A stretch of 64,000 nt of DNA from AP-15 sp963832875 (GTDB lineage Bacteria > Pseudomonadota > Alphaproteobacteria > ATCC43930 > CGMCC-115725). The notes beneath the pieces were generated by a model. The model saw only the letters and a list, made by a program, of their open reading frames with translations. It ran no database searches and was not told the origin of the DNA. Numbering within the stretch: the first letter of the stretch is position 1; each line of letters begins with the position of its first letter. A program made the position numbers and the translations under genes. Where the stretch lies: the NCBI GenBank assembly GCA_963832875.1, contig CAWHWB010000008.1, forward strand, positions 124,001-188,000, given 5' to 3'. Below, piece after piece: positions 48,341-57,333 of this stretch.

Positions 48341-49648
48341 TCAGTGCAGGCGTTGCTGGTGGCGCAGGCGGGCGATGTCGGGTTCGGAGAGGCGCACCGA
48401 GAGATGGGCTGCCTCATCGTCGTCGCGCCGGCCCAAGACCTCGCCGTGGCGGTAGATCCACGCCAGGGTCTTGCCGTCGCTGAGCGGCACGTCGAGCCGC
48501 ACCGCGCGGATCTCGCTTCCCAGCCGGCGATCGATCAGCTCCAAGAGGGCCGTGCAGCCCTCGCCGGTCGCCGCCGAGACAGCGGCGCTCTGCGAATTTC
48601 GCAGCGCGTGGTTCGCGAGGCTGGCGCGCGCCGCCGGATCGAGCAGGTCAATCTTGTTCATCGCCTCGATCAGCCCATTCCGGGCCGCCCCATCAGCCCC
48701 GAGATCGTCGGTTTCGAGATCGGCGAGCCCGAGATCCGAAAGCACCCTCAGCACGTCTTGGGCCTGGGCGTCGCTGTCGGGATGATGAGCGTCGCGGACA
48801 TGAACGACGATGTCGGCTTCGGTCACCTCTTCGAGAGTGGCGCGAAAGGCCGCGACCAGATGGGTCGGCAATTCGGAGATGAAGCCGACCGTGTCCGACA
48901 GGATCGCGGTGCGCCCGGAAGGCAGCTCGAACCGCCGCATCGTCGGGTCGAGGGTGGCGAACAGCATGTCGTCGGCGGTCACGCTCGACTGGGTCAGGCG
49001 GTTGAACAGGGTCGACTTGCCGGCATTGGTGTAGCCGACCAGCGCCACCACCGGATAGGGCACCCGCCGGCGCGCTTCGCGGTGCAGCGCGCGGGTGCGC
49101 TTGATGCCGTCGAGCTCGCGCTTGAGGCGCGCGATGCGCTCGCCGATCAGCCGGCGGTCGATTTCGAGCTGGCTCTCGCCCGGACCGCCCAAAAAGCCGA
49201 ACCCACCGCGCTGGCGCTCCAGATGGGTCCACGACCGCACCAGCCGCGAGCGCTGATAGGAGAGTGCGGCCAATTCGACCTGCAAGCTTCCCTCATGGGT
49301 GCGCGCCCGCTCGCCGAAGATTTCGAGGATCAGCCCGGTGCGGTCAATGACCTTGGCCTGCCAGCTTTTTTCGAGGTTGCGCTGCTGCACCGGAGACAAA
49401 GCACCGTCGACGACGACGAGGTCGATCGCATTCTCACGGATCAGGGCGCGGAAATTTTCGACGGTGCCGGTGCCGAGCAGGCTGGCCGGGCGCGGGCGGG
49501 CGATACGCGCGATCTCGGCGCGCACGACCTCGAGGCGGATCGCCCGGGCGAGGCCGACCGCTTCCTCCAGGCGCGCACCGACCGAACGCGCCTGGGTCTC
49601 CGGCATGGTTCGGCCAGGCGCCGATTTCGGCGCCGGATGGAGCACCAA
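48341..49648 (-). CDS. hflX: GTPase HflX
   Basis: 435 residues if read from TTG 49648; GTG 49645 is next, and the frame is open up to the hfq stop, so the true start may be a few codons either way. Seen: the HflX N-terminal domain (SLLGTGTVENFRALI, VVDGALSPVQQRNLEK, GPGESQLEIDRRLI), G1 VALVGYTNAGKSTLFNRL, G3 DTVGFISELP, G4 NKID and G5 SAATGEG. It is a ribosome-splitting GTPase. Directly downstream of hfq on the same strand, the classical order. Confidence 0.94.
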   Translation of the reverse strand: MVLHPAPKSAPGRTMPETQARSVGARLEEAVGLARAIRLEVVRAEIARIARPRPASLLGTGTVENFRALIRENAIDLVVVDGALSPVQQRNLEKSWQAKVIDRTGLILEIFGERARTHEGSLQVELAALSYQRSRLVRSWTHLERQRGGFGFLGGPGESQLEIDRRLIGERIARLKRELDGIKRTRALHREARRRVPYPVVALVGYTNAGKSTLFNRLTQSSVTADDMLFATLDPTMRRFELPSGRTAILSDTVGFISELPTHLVAAFRATLEEVTEADIVVHVRDAHHPDSDAQAQDVLRVLSDLGLADLETDDLGADGAARNGLIEAMNKIDLLDPAARASLANHALRNSQSAAVSAATGEGCTALLELIDRRLGSEIRAVRLDVPLSDGKTLAWIYRHGEVLGRRDDDEAAHLSVRLSEPDIARLRHQQRLH

Positions 49649-49716
49649 TGCCCGGCCGGTCGCGGCGCCGTTGGCGAGCGCCGGCGCGTTTTCTCCCTCG
49701 CGCAGGGTTCGTCCGC

Positions 49717-49968
49717 TCAGGGTTCGTCGCTCTCCCTGCCCGGCTCGAACAGCTGGATCGGCTGCGCCGGCATCACCGTCGAGATCGCATGCTTATAGAC
49801 GAGCTGCGAATGCGCATCGCGCCGCAGCAGCACGCAAAAATTGTCGAACCAGGTGATGATTCCTTGCAGCTTGACGCCATTGACGAGAAAGACAGTAACC
49901 GGTGTTTTGTTTTTCCTGACGTGATTGAGAAACACGTCCTGTACGTTTTGTGATTTCTCCGCAGACAT
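49717..49968 (-). CDS. hfq: RNA chaperone Hfq
   Basis: 83 residues from ATG 49968; a larger frame starts upstream but has no Hfq sequence. Seen: Sm1 motif NVQDVFLNHVRKNKTPVTVF, LVNGVKLQGIITWFDNFCVL and the Sm2 motif YKHAISTVMP. It forms a hexamer that pairs sRNAs with mRNAs. Lies between the HAD gene and hflX on the minus strand, following the ntr genes as in other alphaproteobacteria. Confidence 0.97.
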   Translation of the reverse strand: MSAEKSQNVQDVFLNHVRKNKTPVTVFLVNGVKLQGIITWFDNFCVLLRRDAHSQLVYKHAISTVMPAQPIQLFEPGRESDEP

Positions 49969-50083
49969 GGGTAACCCCCATTCGCTTTTTGGAGCTGAGC
50001 CGGCCCAGCTCGAGCCAAAACGGCAAATCTCCGCCGAAACCGCGGGGACCAACCGCCCTGGAACATGGGCGCGACAGGGTAAA

Positions 50084-50740
50084 TCACAAGCCCCGCAGGC
50101 AGCGAAACAGCGCCGCGGGATCGGAAAACGCCAGCCGCGGCGCGCATTCCAGCAACTCGTCGGCAGCCGGTTCGCCGCCGAGCAGCACCGGCACGCAGCC
50201 GCTGTTATGGGCGCATTCCATGTCGACCCCGGTGTCGCCGACAAACCACACCGCCTCGCCCGCCGCGACCCCGCTCGGCGCGAGCGCGAGACGGACCGGG
50301 GCGGCGTCGGGCTTGTCCACGACCGCATCGCCGGCGCCGACCAGGCTGCCGAAAAAGCCCGACCAGCCGAGCCGCTCGGCCTCGAGGCGCAGCAAGGCGC
50401 CGGTCTTATTGCTGACGATCCCGAGAAAAATGCCTTCGGCGGCGAGCCCCCTCAGCAATTCGCCGCGGTCCGGCAAGCTCGCCAGCCGATCGAGATGGAT
50501 CGCGCGAAAATGGTCGAGATAGATTTGCCTTGCCTCCTCCCAGCGCGCGCCGAAATGCACCGGAAAGCTCTCGCGCAGGCTGAGCCGGACCCGCCGCCTG
50601 GTCTCCTCGATCGTCCAAAGCGGCTTGCCCATCGCCGCCATGACCAGGTTCAAGGCTTCGTGTATCGTCGCCCAGCTGTCGACCAGGGTGTTGTCCCAGT
50701 CGAACAGGATCGCGCGGGGGCGCACCAAAGTTCTATCCAT
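50084..50740 (-). CDS. HAD family hydrolase (phosphoglycolate phosphatase-like)
   Basis: 218 residues from ATG 50740. HAD motifs: AILFDWDNTLVDS (motif I, nucleophile Asp and acid Asp), GIVSNKTGALLR (motif II), KPDAAPVRLAL (motif III Lys) and VWFVGDTGVDMECAHNSG (motif IV). A helical cap with RESFPVHFGARWEEA lies between I and II, as in subfamily IA. Probably cleaves a small phosphate ester. It sits between ntrX and hfq, a place that is empty in most relatives (from memory). Confidence 0.9.
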   Translation of the reverse strand: MDRTLVRPRAILFDWDNTLVDSWATIHEALNLVMAAMGKPLWTIEETRRRVRLSLRESFPVHFGARWEEARQIYLDHFRAIHLDRLASLPDRGELLRGLAAEGIFLGIVSNKTGALLRLEAERLGWSGFFGSLVGAGDAVVDKPDAAPVRLALAPSGVAAGEAVWFVGDTGVDMECAHNSGCVPVLLGGEPAADELLECAPRLAFSDPAALFRCLRGL

Positions 50741-50854
50741 GATGATCCGACGAGTGTTGCATTGCCGATTTGTCATCCTCGCCGAAGCGCAGGGCGGTCC
50801 GGGGGAATTCCGTCCGCGAGAAACGCGTGCAGCTTCATATCCCTCGAAGCGACA

Positions 50855-50943
50855 TCGTCATGCGCGGGCTCGACCCGCCTATCCACGCGTTGCTTCCGGC
50901 GCCTGAAGACGTGGATGGCCGGGTCAAGCCCGGCCAAGACGAG
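50855..50943. repeat. Dispersed inverted-repeat element (TCATGCGCGGGCTCGACC family)
   Basis: The left arm carries TCATGCGCGGGCTCGACC and the right arm ATGGCCGGGTCAAGCC-type sequence; together they form a long imperfect hairpin about 89 bases long with a CTTC-type centre. It occupies part of the spacer between ntrX and the HAD gene. The same type of element is frequent in alphaproteobacterial intergenic DNA. Confidence 0.65.
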
Positions 50944-51017
50944 AAAAGGGAGCTGATCCTCCGCCTTTGCCGTCGCAAAATTTCCCCGGACCTCCCTTCG
51001 GACAAGGCGAAATCGGC

Positions 51018-52418
51018 TCAGGTCCCGGTTTTGAGCGGGCGGTCGTTGCCGAAAACCCCCAAGGATTTGAGCTTGCGGTGCAGCGCCGAGCGTTCCATGC
51101 CGATAAAGGCGGCGGTGCGCGAGATGTTGCCGCCAAAGCGGGTGACCTGGGCCAACAGATATTCGCGCTCGAACACTTCGCGCGCGTCGCGCAGCGGCAA
51201 GGTCATGATTTCACTGCCCCGGTCCCATTTGACCACGGCCGGGGCAATGGCGGTGATCTCGTTGGGCAGCATGTCGGCGTGCACCGGCTCGCGCGCATCG
51301 CCCGGCGCCATGATGAGGAGCCAATCGACGACGTTGCGCAGCTGGCGCACATTGCCGGGCCACGAATAGGCCTGCAACGCGGCCAGCGCGTCCTCGCCCA
51401 GTTCGCGCGGGGCGAGCCGCGCCGCTTCCGACGAGCGCGCCATGAAGTGGCGGGCCATCAGCGGGATGTCCTCGCGCCGGTCGCGCAGCGGCGGCACTTT
51501 GATCGGCACCACGTTGAGCCGATAGAACAGGTCCTCGCGGAACCGGCCGCCGCTGATCTCGCCGGCGAGCTCGCGGTTCGACGAAGCGACGACCCGGACG
51601 TCGACTTCGACCCGGCTCGAGCCGCCGATTCGCTCGAAGGTCTGCTCCTGCAATACGCGCACGATCTTACCTTGGGTCTCGAGCGGCATGTCGGCGACCT
51701 CGTCGAGAAACAGGGTCCCGCCATGCGCGCGCTCAAAGGTGCCGACCTTGCGCGCTCCGCCGTCGTTGCCGGATTCGCTGCCGAACAGCTCGATCTCGAG
51801 CCGTTCCGGCCGCATCGTCGCACAATTGACCGGCACGAACGGTCCCTTGGCCCGACGCGAGCGCAGATGTAAGAGCCGGCCGACCACCTCCTTGCCGGAG
51901 CCGGGCGGCCCGGTGATCAAGATCCGGCTGCCGGTCGGGGCCGCCTTGTCGATCTGCTGACGCAGCTGGTTGGCCAACGGCGAATTGCCGACGAGATCGA
52001 TGTCGCCGCCGGCGCGCAGCTTCAGCTCTTCGTTCTCGCGCCGCAGCTGGGCGGCTTCGATCGCCCGCTCGACGATCAGCAGCAGGCGATCCGATTTGAA
52101 CGGCTTTTCGATAAAATCGTAGGCGCCGATCTTGATCGCCTCGACCGCAGTCTCGATGGTGCCGTGACCGCTGATCATGACCACCGGCACCGGCGGCATC
52201 TCGGCGCGCAACAGCCTCAGGATCTCGATCCCATCGAGCTCGCTGCCCTGCAGCCAGATGTCGAGAATGACCAGGGTCGGCTGCCGCGCATGGATGACTG
52301 CCAGCGCCTGAGCGCTGTCGGCCGCCTCGCGCGTGGCGTAGCCCTCGTCCTTGAGCACGCCAGCGATCAGCATGCGGATGTCGGCTTCGTCGTCGACGAT
52401 CAGGATGTCATGCGCCAT
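51018..52418 (-). CDS. ntrX: Nitrogen-regulation response regulator NtrX
   Basis: 466 residues from ATG 52418, giving MAHDILIVDDE. Receiver: VDDEADIRMLI, Asp in LVILDIWLQGSELDG, KPFKSDRL. AAA+ domain: Walker A-like ITGPPGSGKEVVGR, LFLDEVADMPLETQGKI (Walker B), YSWPGNVRQLRNVV; then an HTH. It lacks the GAFTGA loop needed to contact sigma-54 (the position reads SGNDGGARKVGTFERAHGG), as is usual for alphaproteobacterial NtrX. Its start lies 11 bases inside the ntrY stop, so the two are coupled. Confidence 0.94.
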   Translation of the reverse strand: MAHDILIVDDEADIRMLIAGVLKDEGYATREAADSAQALAVIHARQPTLVILDIWLQGSELDGIEILRLLRAEMPPVPVVMISGHGTIETAVEAIKIGAYDFIEKPFKSDRLLLIVERAIEAAQLRRENEELKLRAGGDIDLVGNSPLANQLRQQIDKAAPTGSRILITGPPGSGKEVVGRLLHLRSRRAKGPFVPVNCATMRPERLEIELFGSESGNDGGARKVGTFERAHGGTLFLDEVADMPLETQGKIVRVLQEQTFERIGGSSRVEVDVRVVASSNRELAGEISGGRFREDLFYRLNVVPIKVPPLRDRREDIPLMARHFMARSSEAARLAPRELGEDALAALQAYSWPGNVRQLRNVVDWLLIMAPGDAREPVHADMLPNEITAIAPAVVKWDRGSEIMTLPLRDAREVFEREYLLAQVTRFGGNISRTAAFIGMERSALHRKLKSLGVFGNDRPLKTGT

Positions 52419-54669
52419 GGCCAACAGCACTCAGCTCCATCGGCTGGCCGGCGGCGTCCGGGTGTTCCGGCGCGCGTGCCTCGGCCGCGAAGACGAGCCT
52501 GACCCGCGCCCCGTCGGGTTCCCCGTCTTCCAGCACCAGCTCCCCCTCGTGATCTTCCATGATCTTCTTGACGATAGCGAGGCCCAAGCCGGTGCCCTTC
52601 GCGCGGGTCGTCACATAGGGCTCGGTCAGGCGCTCACGACCCTTGCGCGGCAAGCCTTTGCCGTTGTCCTCGACGGTCACCGCGATTTGGCCCGCGGTCT
52701 CGCCCACCGACACGCGGATGTGTCCCTGAGGGCCGGTGCCGCCCGCGGCGATTCGCGCCTCGATCAATTCGATGGCGTTCTTGACGATGTTGATCACCGC
52801 CTGACCGACGAGACGGGCGTCGCAGCTGATCGGCACCGGGTGCTGCGGAAAAATCGTCTCGAAGGCGATGTCGCGGTGGGCGGTGCGCTGCAGGAAGACC
52901 GCCCGGTGGACGATTTCGACCAGGTTTTCCGGCTTCAAGACCGGCGCCGGCATTCGCGCGAACGCTGAGAACTCGTCGATCATGCGGCCGATGTCGCCGA
53001 CGTGGCGGATGATCGTGTCGGTGCAGATCGTGAAGGTTTCGGGATCGTGCTTGATCTCCTTCAGATACCGGCGGCGCAGCCGCTCGGCCGAGAGCTGGAT
53101 CGGGGTCAGCGGATTTTTGATCTCATGGGCGATGCGGCGGGCGATGTCGGCCCAGGCCGCCTTGCGCTGCGCCGACAATAATTCGGTGATGTCGTCGAAG
53201 GTGACGACAAAGCCGCTGATGTCGCGCTCGTCGTGCTCGGCGGCGATCCGCACCAAAAGGGTGCGGGTGCTGTTGCCGCGGGCGAGCTGAACCTGCGATT
53301 GCGCCAGCCGGTCCGGGCGGCGCTCGGCCTCGTCGAGGAGGCCGGCCATCTCGGGGGCGACATCGGCGAGGTCCTGCCCGATCGATTGCTCCAAATCGAC
53401 CCCAAGTAGCAAGGATGCTGAACGGTTGGGCAGATTGACCCGGCCGGTGCGGTCGAGCCCGATCACCCCGGCCGAGACGCCGGTCAGCACAGTTTCGGTA
53501 AAGCGGCGGCGCTCGTCGAGCTGGCGATTCGCTTCGGTCAGCTCGCGCTGCTGGCTCTCGATCTGGTCGGTCATGCGGTTGAAGGCGCGGCTCAACGAGG
53601 CAAGCTCGTCGTCCTTCGCCCCTTCGGGCACGCGCACCGCCAAGTCGCCGCCGCGCACTTGTTCGGCGGCGGTCGCCAACAGGCTGATCGGGACTGCGAG
53701 CTGGGTCGCGAAATGAATGCCGATGGCCACCGCAGCGACCAGAAACAGCATCGCCACCATCAGAAAGATCAGAGCAAAGGTGACCTGGAAACCCGAGCGC
53801 CGACTTTCCATCGCCGCATATTGCGCCGCGGCGCGCTGGGTTTCCTTCATGTGGTCGATCACCCGCGGCTCAATATAGCGGCCGACATAAAGGTAGACTG
53901 GGCCGAACTGGTCGAGGCGGACGAGCGCGCGCACCCGGTCGTCGCTGTCGTTGGTCATGATTGCGACGTCGCCTTCATCGGCCTCGCGCATCGCCCCGTT
54001 CGGCACCGGCTCGAAACCCAAGGTGAAGGACAGGCTCGACCGGGCCAGCACATGGCCGGCGCGATCGAACACGATGGCTTCGGTCAGCCCGCGCAAGGCG
54101 GCCTGGGCCGAGACCACCTGCTCCAGCCGCCTCGGGTCGAGCTCGAGCTCGACCGCGTCGCGGTTGAGGTCGTTGGCCATCGCCAGCGCATCAGCGCGGA
54201 TCGCCTGCTGGTGCTCGTGCAGATAGGCTTCGGCGACCGCGAGCAATTCGGCGATCGCGGTGCGCACCTTGTCGCTAAACCAGGATTCGACGCCATAGCT
54301 GAAGAACAGGTACGAAAACACCGCGACGATGATTGTCGGCGTGACTGCGATCAGGCTGAACAGCACCACCAGCCGGATCTGCAGCCGCGACCCGGCGAGA
54401 CCGCGGCGCCGTTCGGCCCAGACTTGCAGCAGGCGTTTGGCGATCAGCGCGCCAAGCGTCAGCAGCAGCACGAGGTCGAGGTTTAAGAGCGAGAGGACCG
54501 CGTTGGGGCGTGCTTCGAAAGGGGGCGCCCCGGTCAGCGCCAGGTAGGTTGCCACCCCGGCGGCCAGCGCCGCCACGGCGAGGGCAAAGGCGAGCTTATG
54601 CCGCAAACCGATCCAGCCGGCCCACATCCGAACCCGCCGCATCAGCTGCATCGGATACCCCTGCCGCAA
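52408..54669 (-). CDS. ntrY: Sensor histidine kinase NtrY
   Basis: 753 residues. N-terminal helices (LAFALAVAALAAGVATYLAL; LLNLDLVLLLTLGALIA; VVLFSLIAVTPTIIVAVFSY), a periplasmic sensor region of about 150 residues, a fourth helix (FQVTFALIFLMVAMLFLVAA), HAMP, a PAS domain (VLTGVSAGVIGLDRTGRVNL), then HisKA with RRIAHEIKNPLTPIQLSAER (phospho-acceptor His) and HATPase_c with VEDNGKGLPRKG and TRAKGTGLGLAIVKKIM. It phosphorylates NtrX in response to nitrogen and redox conditions. Follows ntrC after 93 bases. Confidence 0.94.
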   Translation of the reverse strand: MRQGYPMQLMRRVRMWAGWIGLRHKLAFALAVAALAAGVATYLALTGAPPFEARPNAVLSLLNLDLVLLLTLGALIAKRLLQVWAERRRGLAGSRLQIRLVVLFSLIAVTPTIIVAVFSYLFFSYGVESWFSDKVRTAIAELLAVAEAYLHEHQQAIRADALAMANDLNRDAVELELDPRRLEQVVSAQAALRGLTEAIVFDRAGHVLARSSLSFTLGFEPVPNGAMREADEGDVAIMTNDSDDRVRALVRLDQFGPVYLYVGRYIEPRVIDHMKETQRAAAQYAAMESRRSGFQVTFALIFLMVAMLFLVAAVAIGIHFATQLAVPISLLATAAEQVRGGDLAVRVPEGAKDDELASLSRAFNRMTDQIESQQRELTEANRQLDERRRFTETVLTGVSAGVIGLDRTGRVNLPNRSASLLLGVDLEQSIGQDLADVAPEMAGLLDEAERRPDRLAQSQVQLARGNSTRTLLVRIAAEHDERDISGFVVTFDDITELLSAQRKAAWADIARRIAHEIKNPLTPIQLSAERLRRRYLKEIKHDPETFTICTDTIIRHVGDIGRMIDEFSAFARMPAPVLKPENLVEIVHRAVFLQRTAHRDIAFETIFPQHPVPISCDARLVGQAVINIVKNAIELIEARIAAGGTGPQGHIRVSVGETAGQIAVTVEDNGKGLPRKGRERLTEPYVTTRAKGTGLGLAIVKKIMEDHEGELVLEDGEPDGARVRLVFAAEARAPEHPDAAGQPMELSAVGHGA

Positions 54670-54762
54670 TCGCCGCAGTCGCCGACGCGGGACGACCCCA
54701 CCGCCCGGCGCCGGCGGACGCGCGCCTTTCGCAATCTCAGCGGGCCCGGCAGCGCCGCGCGC

Positions 54763-56202
54763 TTATTTTAGCCCGCGCACCACCGGAATGTCCAACTCGC
54801 GGATTTTCTTGCGCAAGGTGTTGCGGTTGAGGCCCAACAGATGTGCAGCCTTGATCTGGTTGCCGCGGGTGGCGCCTAGCGTCAACACGATCAGGGGCCG
54901 CTCGACCTCGCGCAGCACCCGGTCGTAAAGACCGGCCGCCGGCAGCCCGCCCTTGTGCGCCGCGAAATACCCCCGGATGTGGCGTTCGACCGCGCCGGCG
55001 AGCCCCTCCCCGCCCGCCGCCTCGACGGTCTCGGCGGCGCCGGGCATCTCGCCCAGCTCCGCCTCGATCACGCCGACCCCGATCACCTCCTGCGAATAAA
55101 GTGCGGCCAGCCGGCGAATCAGATTTTCCAGCTCGCGCACATTGCCGGGCCACCGGTAGCTCTGCAGCCGCTCCATCGCGCCCTCGTCGAGGCGCTTCGG
55201 CGGCAGGCCCTCGCGCACCGCCAAGGCGGAAAAATGACGCACCAGGGCCGCGATGTCGGCGCTGCGCTCGCGCAACGGCGGCAGGCGGATCGGCGCCACG
55301 TTCAGCCGGTAGAACAGATCTTCCCGAAACAGGCCCTGGCGGATCAGTTGGCGCAGATCGTGATGGGTCGCCGCGATGACCCGGACATCGGCGCGGATCG
55401 GCACTCGCCCGCCGACTGCGGTGAATTCGCCCTCCTGCAGCACCCGTAGGAGCCGGGTCTGCGCCTCGAGCGGCATGTCGCCGATTTCGTCGAGAAACAG
55501 GGTCCCGCCCTGGGCCTGCTCGAAGCGCCCCATGCTGCGCGCGGTGGCGCCGGTGAAGGCGCCCTTTTCATGGCCGAACAGCTCGCTCTCGATCAGCTCG
55601 CGCGGGATCGCGGCCATGTTGATTGCGACAAAAGGACCAAGCCGGCGCTTGCCGAAATCGTGCAGAGCGCGCGCCACCAGCTCCTTGCCGGTCCCGCTCT
55701 CGCCCATGATGGTCACGGTCAGATCGGTGCCCATCAGCCGGGCGATGACCCGATAGACCTCCTGCATCGCCGGGGAGCGGCCGATCAACGGCAGCTGCTC
55801 CTCGGTGTCCTCCTCGGGTCCGTTCGCGGTCGCCTCGTGCGGTGCGGTCAGCGCGCGTTCGACGACCATGATCAGTTCGCGCAGGTCGAACGGCTTCGGC
55901 AGGTACTCGAAGGCGCCGCGCTCGGTCGCCTTGACCGCGGTCAGCAAGGTGTTCTGCGCGCTCATGACGATGATCCGCAATTCGGGGCGGATCTTTTTGA
56001 TGCGCGGGATCAGATCGAGGCCGTTCTCGTCCGGCATGATCACGTCGGTGATGACCAGATCGCCGTCGCCCTCGGCGACCCATCGCCACAAGGTGGCGGC
56101 ACTGCCGGTCATCCGGACCTCGTGCCCGAGCCGGATCAGCGCCTGGTTCAGCACCATCCGGATCGCGCGATCGTCGTCGGCCACCAGGATCGTCGAGGTC
56201 AT
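54763..56202 (-). CDS. ntrC: Nitrogen regulation response regulator NtrC (NRI)
   Basis: 479 residues. Receiver with LVADDDRAIRMVL, Asp in GDLVITDVIMPDENGL and LPKPFDLREL. Sigma-54 activator domain: Walker A IMGESGTGKELVARALHD, GHEKGAFTGATARSMGRFE (intact GAFTGA loop), LFLDEIGDMPLEAQTRLLR, RWPGNVRELENLI; Fis-type HTH in the last 45 residues (AAHLLGLNRNTLRKKIREL). It turns on sigma-54 promoters such as glnA when NtrB phosphorylates it. Its stop is one base from the ntrB gene on the same strand. Confidence 0.96.
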   Translation of the reverse strand: MTSTILVADDDRAIRMVLNQALIRLGHEVRMTGSAATLWRWVAEGDGDLVITDVIMPDENGLDLIPRIKKIRPELRIIVMSAQNTLLTAVKATERGAFEYLPKPFDLRELIMVVERALTAPHEATANGPEEDTEEQLPLIGRSPAMQEVYRVIARLMGTDLTVTIMGESGTGKELVARALHDFGKRRLGPFVAINMAAIPRELIESELFGHEKGAFTGATARSMGRFEQAQGGTLFLDEIGDMPLEAQTRLLRVLQEGEFTAVGGRVPIRADVRVIAATHHDLRQLIRQGLFREDLFYRLNVAPIRLPPLRERSADIAALVRHFSALAVREGLPPKRLDEGAMERLQSYRWPGNVRELENLIRRLAALYSQEVIGVGVIEAELGEMPGAAETVEAAGGEGLAGAVERHIRGYFAAHKGGLPAAGLYDRVLREVERPLIVLTLGATRGNQIKAAHLLGLNRNTLRKKIRELDIPVVRGLK

Positions 56203-57333
56203 TCACCCGATACCGTCTTGCGCGACCACCGGCAAAAACACCCGGAACACGGTTCGGCGGGGCTGGCTGTCGAATTCAATGACGCCGCCGTGGTCACCGA
56301 TCACCTTGGCGACCAATGCAAGACCAAGGCCAGTTCCGTTGCGCTTGGTCGTCACAAACGGATCAAACAGATAAGGGCGCATGTCCTCGGGGATGCCCGC
56401 CCCGTTATCGGTGACCGCGACCATCAGCGGCAGGTGCCGGCGGCCCTCCCCGCCCGGGCCGGCCAGCCGCAGGCCGTGGCGATAGCCGGTCGATAGAATG
56501 ATCTCGCCATCCGCCGCCGGCACCGCTTCGGCCGAGTTCTTGACGATGTTCAAAAACACCTGGACCAACAGGTCGCGGTTGCCGTGGACTGGCGGCAATG
56601 ACGGGTCGTACTCCTCGATGAAACGGGCGTGACGGGCAAAGCCCGACTGCGCCAGCTTGCGAACCCGCTCGAGGATTTCGTGAATGTTGACCGCTTCGCG
56701 GTCGATCGGGCGGTGATCGGAAAACGACTCCATGCGATCGACCAGCGCCACGATGCGGTCGGTCTCGTCGCAGATCAGGCGGGTCAGCTCGCGCCCGGAC
56801 TCGTCGGCGTCCTGCTCCAACAGCTGCGCCGCGCCGCGGATGCCGGAAAGCGGGTTCTTGATTTCGTGCGCCAGCATTGCCGCCATCGCGGTCATCGACC
56901 GAGCGGCGTGCCGGTGGGTCAGTTGGTGGCCGACTTTGTCGACCATCGCTCGCTCGTGCAAGGTCAGAACCAAGAGGTCGGCAGCTTCCCCCGCCGGCGC
57001 GCCCTGGATCGTGACCGAGCGGCTGCCAAAGCGCGCGCCTTCGAGCGGCATGTCGTATTCGGAGATCGTGTTGCCGCTGCGCCACACCGCGTCAACCAGC
57101 GACAGCAATGGGCTGAGCGGGGCGACGAGATCGGTCAGCGCGCTGCCGCGCAGGGCGGCCGCGCTCACGCCAAAAAACTGTTCGGCCGCGGTATTGACCA
57201 GGCGGATCGCGCCGCCGCGGTCGATAACGATCACCGGGTCGGCGAGCGCGGCCAGGATCGCGGCCGGCTCGGGTTGGGTTTCGGCGAGCGCCCGCGGGTT
57301 CGTGCCCCGCCGCCGGAACGGCGCTTTGATCAT
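56203..57333 (-). CDS. ntrB: Nitrogen regulation sensor kinase NtrB (NRII)
   Basis: 376 residues from ATG 57333, overlapping the dusB stop by 4 bases. No membrane helix, as expected for NtrB. PAS domain (ALADPVIVIDRGGAIRLVNT, EQFFGVSAAALRG), HisKA with AMLAHEIKNPLSGIRGAAQL, and HATPase_c (VFLNIVKNSAEAVP, VTDNGAGIPEDM, FDPFVTTKRNGTGLGLALV). It phosphorylates or dephosphorylates NtrC under PII control. The open frame upstream of the chosen ATG lies inside dusB. Confidence 0.95.
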   Translation of the reverse strand: MIKAPFRRRGTNPRALAETQPEPAAILAALADPVIVIDRGGAIRLVNTAAEQFFGVSAAALRGSALTDLVAPLSPLLSLVDAVWRSGNTISEYDMPLEGARFGSRSVTIQGAPAGEAADLLVLTLHERAMVDKVGHQLTHRHAARSMTAMAAMLAHEIKNPLSGIRGAAQLLEQDADESGRELTRLICDETDRIVALVDRMESFSDHRPIDREAVNIHEILERVRKLAQSGFARHARFIEEYDPSLPPVHGNRDLLVQVFLNIVKNSAEAVPAADGEIILSTGYRHGLRLAGPGGEGRRHLPLMVAVTDNGAGIPEDMRPYLFDPFVTTKRNGTGLGLALVAKVIGDHGGVIEFDSQPRRTVFRVFLPVVAQDGIG

